The notes under the pieces: model-generated
Databases searched by the model: none
The model's input: only the letters and a program-made list of their open reading frames with translations
What the model was told of the DNA's origin: nothing
In this document: in pieces, positions 13,122-13,805 of the stretch
Layout of the letters: each line of letters begins with the position of its first letter
Position numbering within the stretch: the stretch's first letter is position 1
Program-made: the position numbers and the translations under genes
From: JAIRTY01 sp050257395
GTDB taxonomy: Bacteria; Actinomycetota; Actinomycetes; Streptosporangiales; Streptosporangiaceae
Length of the DNA stretch: 13,805 nucleotides
NCBI GenBank assembly: GCA_050257395.1
Contig: JBLMWU010000104.1
Span: 1-13,805 of the forward strand
Direction: 5' to 3'

Positions 13122-13754
13122 TTGTCGTCGGCGAGGATTTTCAACGGCATTCCCAGGATTTTCCTCATCGTCTCCGCTGGCACGGCGGTCGCCCTCGCGG
13201 CTGCCGTCCCCGGCACCACGGCGGCGGCCCGCGCCCCGTCCGCGGGGCACCATCCGCACCTGGCGGCCGCAGCCCACCGGGCCCGTGCGAGCGTGACCGC
13301 GGGCCGTCCGCTCCGGGCCAGCCTGGCCATCCGGATCAGCCCGGCCGCAGCCCGTCCCGCCCGTTACACCCTGACCGCGTACCGGGACAGGGGCGGCGCG
13401 CATGCCCGGGACGGCCACCGCGCCCGGTCCGCCGCCCGTGGCGGGGACGGCTACCGGGGGCCGCGGCAGATCGCCCGGCGGCTGCTGTCCCGCTTCGGCT
13501 GGGCCGGCTGGCAGTTCCGGTACCTGGACCGGCTGTGGGACAGCGAAAGCAGCTGGAACCCGCAGGCCGCCAACCCGTACTCGGGGGCGTACGGGATCCC
13601 GCAGGCCGTCCCGGGCAGCAAGATGGCCGCGGCGGGGCCGGACTGGCGCTGGTCCGCGCGCACCCAGATCCGCTGGGGCATGAGCTACATCGCCGATCGC
13701 TACGGCAGCCCCTACGGTGCCTGGCAGCACGAGGCCGCCTGCGGCTGGTACTGA
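13122..13754 (+). CDS. Secreted lytic transglycosylase (SLT-type domain)
   Basis: This is an exported peptidoglycan-cleaving enzyme of the type common in Streptomyces and relatives (transglycosylase SLT domain at the C-terminus). From TTG 13122 it has 210 residues. The signal peptide has a basic, hydrophobic N-terminus (core about 13-29) with an A-A-A cleavage site near 34-36. A low-complexity Ala/Arg/His linker follows (about 37-120). The catalytic domain is about 121-210: FGWAGWQFRYLDRLWDSESS with the likely catalytic Glu142, then WNPQAANPYSGAYGIPQAVP, GSKMAAAGPDW, TQIRWGMSYIADRYGSPYGA and the terminal GWY. The spacing of these motifs is that of intact enzymes. The longer frame from ATG 12756 is rejected. 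It stands alone, followed by a terminator-like hairpin. A long leader upstream suggests post-initiation control. Confidence 0.87.
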   Translation: MSSARIFNGIPRIFLIVSAGTAVALAAAVPGTTAAARAPSAGHHPHLAAAAHRARASVTAGRPLRASLAIRISPAAARPARYTLTAYRDRGGAHARDGHRARSAARGGDGYRGPRQIARRLLSRFGWAGWQFRYLDRLWDSESSWNPQAANPYSGAYGIPQAVPGSKMAAAGPDWRWSARTQIRWGMSYIADRYGSPYGAWQHEAACGWY

Positions 13755-13767
13755 CCGCCGGCCGGGG

Positions 13768-13805
13768 CCGTCCTGGCCCGGTGTCTCAGGCCCGGGCCAG
13801 GACGG
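13768..13805 (+). terminator. Terminator-like hairpin with 14-bp arms at the window edge
   Basis: CCGTCCTGGCCCGG (13768-13781) pairs perfectly with CCGGGCCAGGACGG (13792-13805) around a 10-nt loop, 13 bp after the transglycosylase stop. The window ends at the last paired base, so the stem could be longer and a U-tract cannot be judged. It probably ends the transglycosylase transcript. Confidence 0.75.

Overview
The window is very GC-rich (about 70% by eye, strong G/C at third codon positions), with tightly packed, often overlapping genes, frequent GTG starts and one probable TTG start. This, together with a secretin-less Tad pilus operon in the actinobacterial order, an SLT-type secreted transglycosylase and a holin-III/DUF3618/DUF4235/YihY cluster, points to a chromosomal segment of an actinomycete (Actinomycetota). 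I cannot fix the genus from sequence alone.

Region 1 (1-7037, + strand) is a Tad/Flp pilus operon. It holds the 3' end of a Flp pilin, TadE, a cysteine-rich TadG-like protein, RcpC/CpaB (SAF domain), TadZ/CpaE (MinD-like ATPase), TadA/CpaF (secretion ATPase), TadB and TadC. Stops and starts overlap at most junctions, so translation is probably coupled. The parts form an envelope-anchored machine: TadA powers assembly on the TadB/TadC platform, TadZ places it, Flp/TadE/TadG are the pilin and pseudopilin-like substrates, and CpaB is an extracytoplasmic assembly factor. No secretin is present, as expected for a single-membrane envelope. No prepilin peptidase is visible; it may lie upstream of the window.

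Region 2 (7038-9320) has an isoprenylcysteine methyltransferase-like membrane protein preceded by a 12-bp perfect palindrome, a roughly 450-bp gap with a hairpin and possible tiny ORFs, and an orphan MreB-like actin homologue.

Region 3 (9321-11940) is a compact membrane-protein operon: holin superfamily III-like protein, DUF3618 protein, DUF4235 protein and a YihY/BrkB-family protein. A candidate SigB-type stress promoter precedes it. The last gene overlaps a 103-codon C-terminal remnant of a metallophosphoesterase that has lost its first metal-binding motifs.

Region 4 (11965-13805) has a small unrecognised minus-strand gene (112 aa, weakly SHOCT-like), an 818-bp divergent intergenic region rich in repeats and palindromes (three CCAATSGG cores at exact 18-bp steps, an 11-bp tandem repeat, two 11-bp-arm inverted repeats, a 7-bp-arm operator-like palindrome), and a secreted lytic transglycosylase starting at TTG, followed by a terminator-like hairpin with 14-bp arms at the window edge. 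No tRNA, rRNA, CRISPR array, insertion sequence or integrase was seen.
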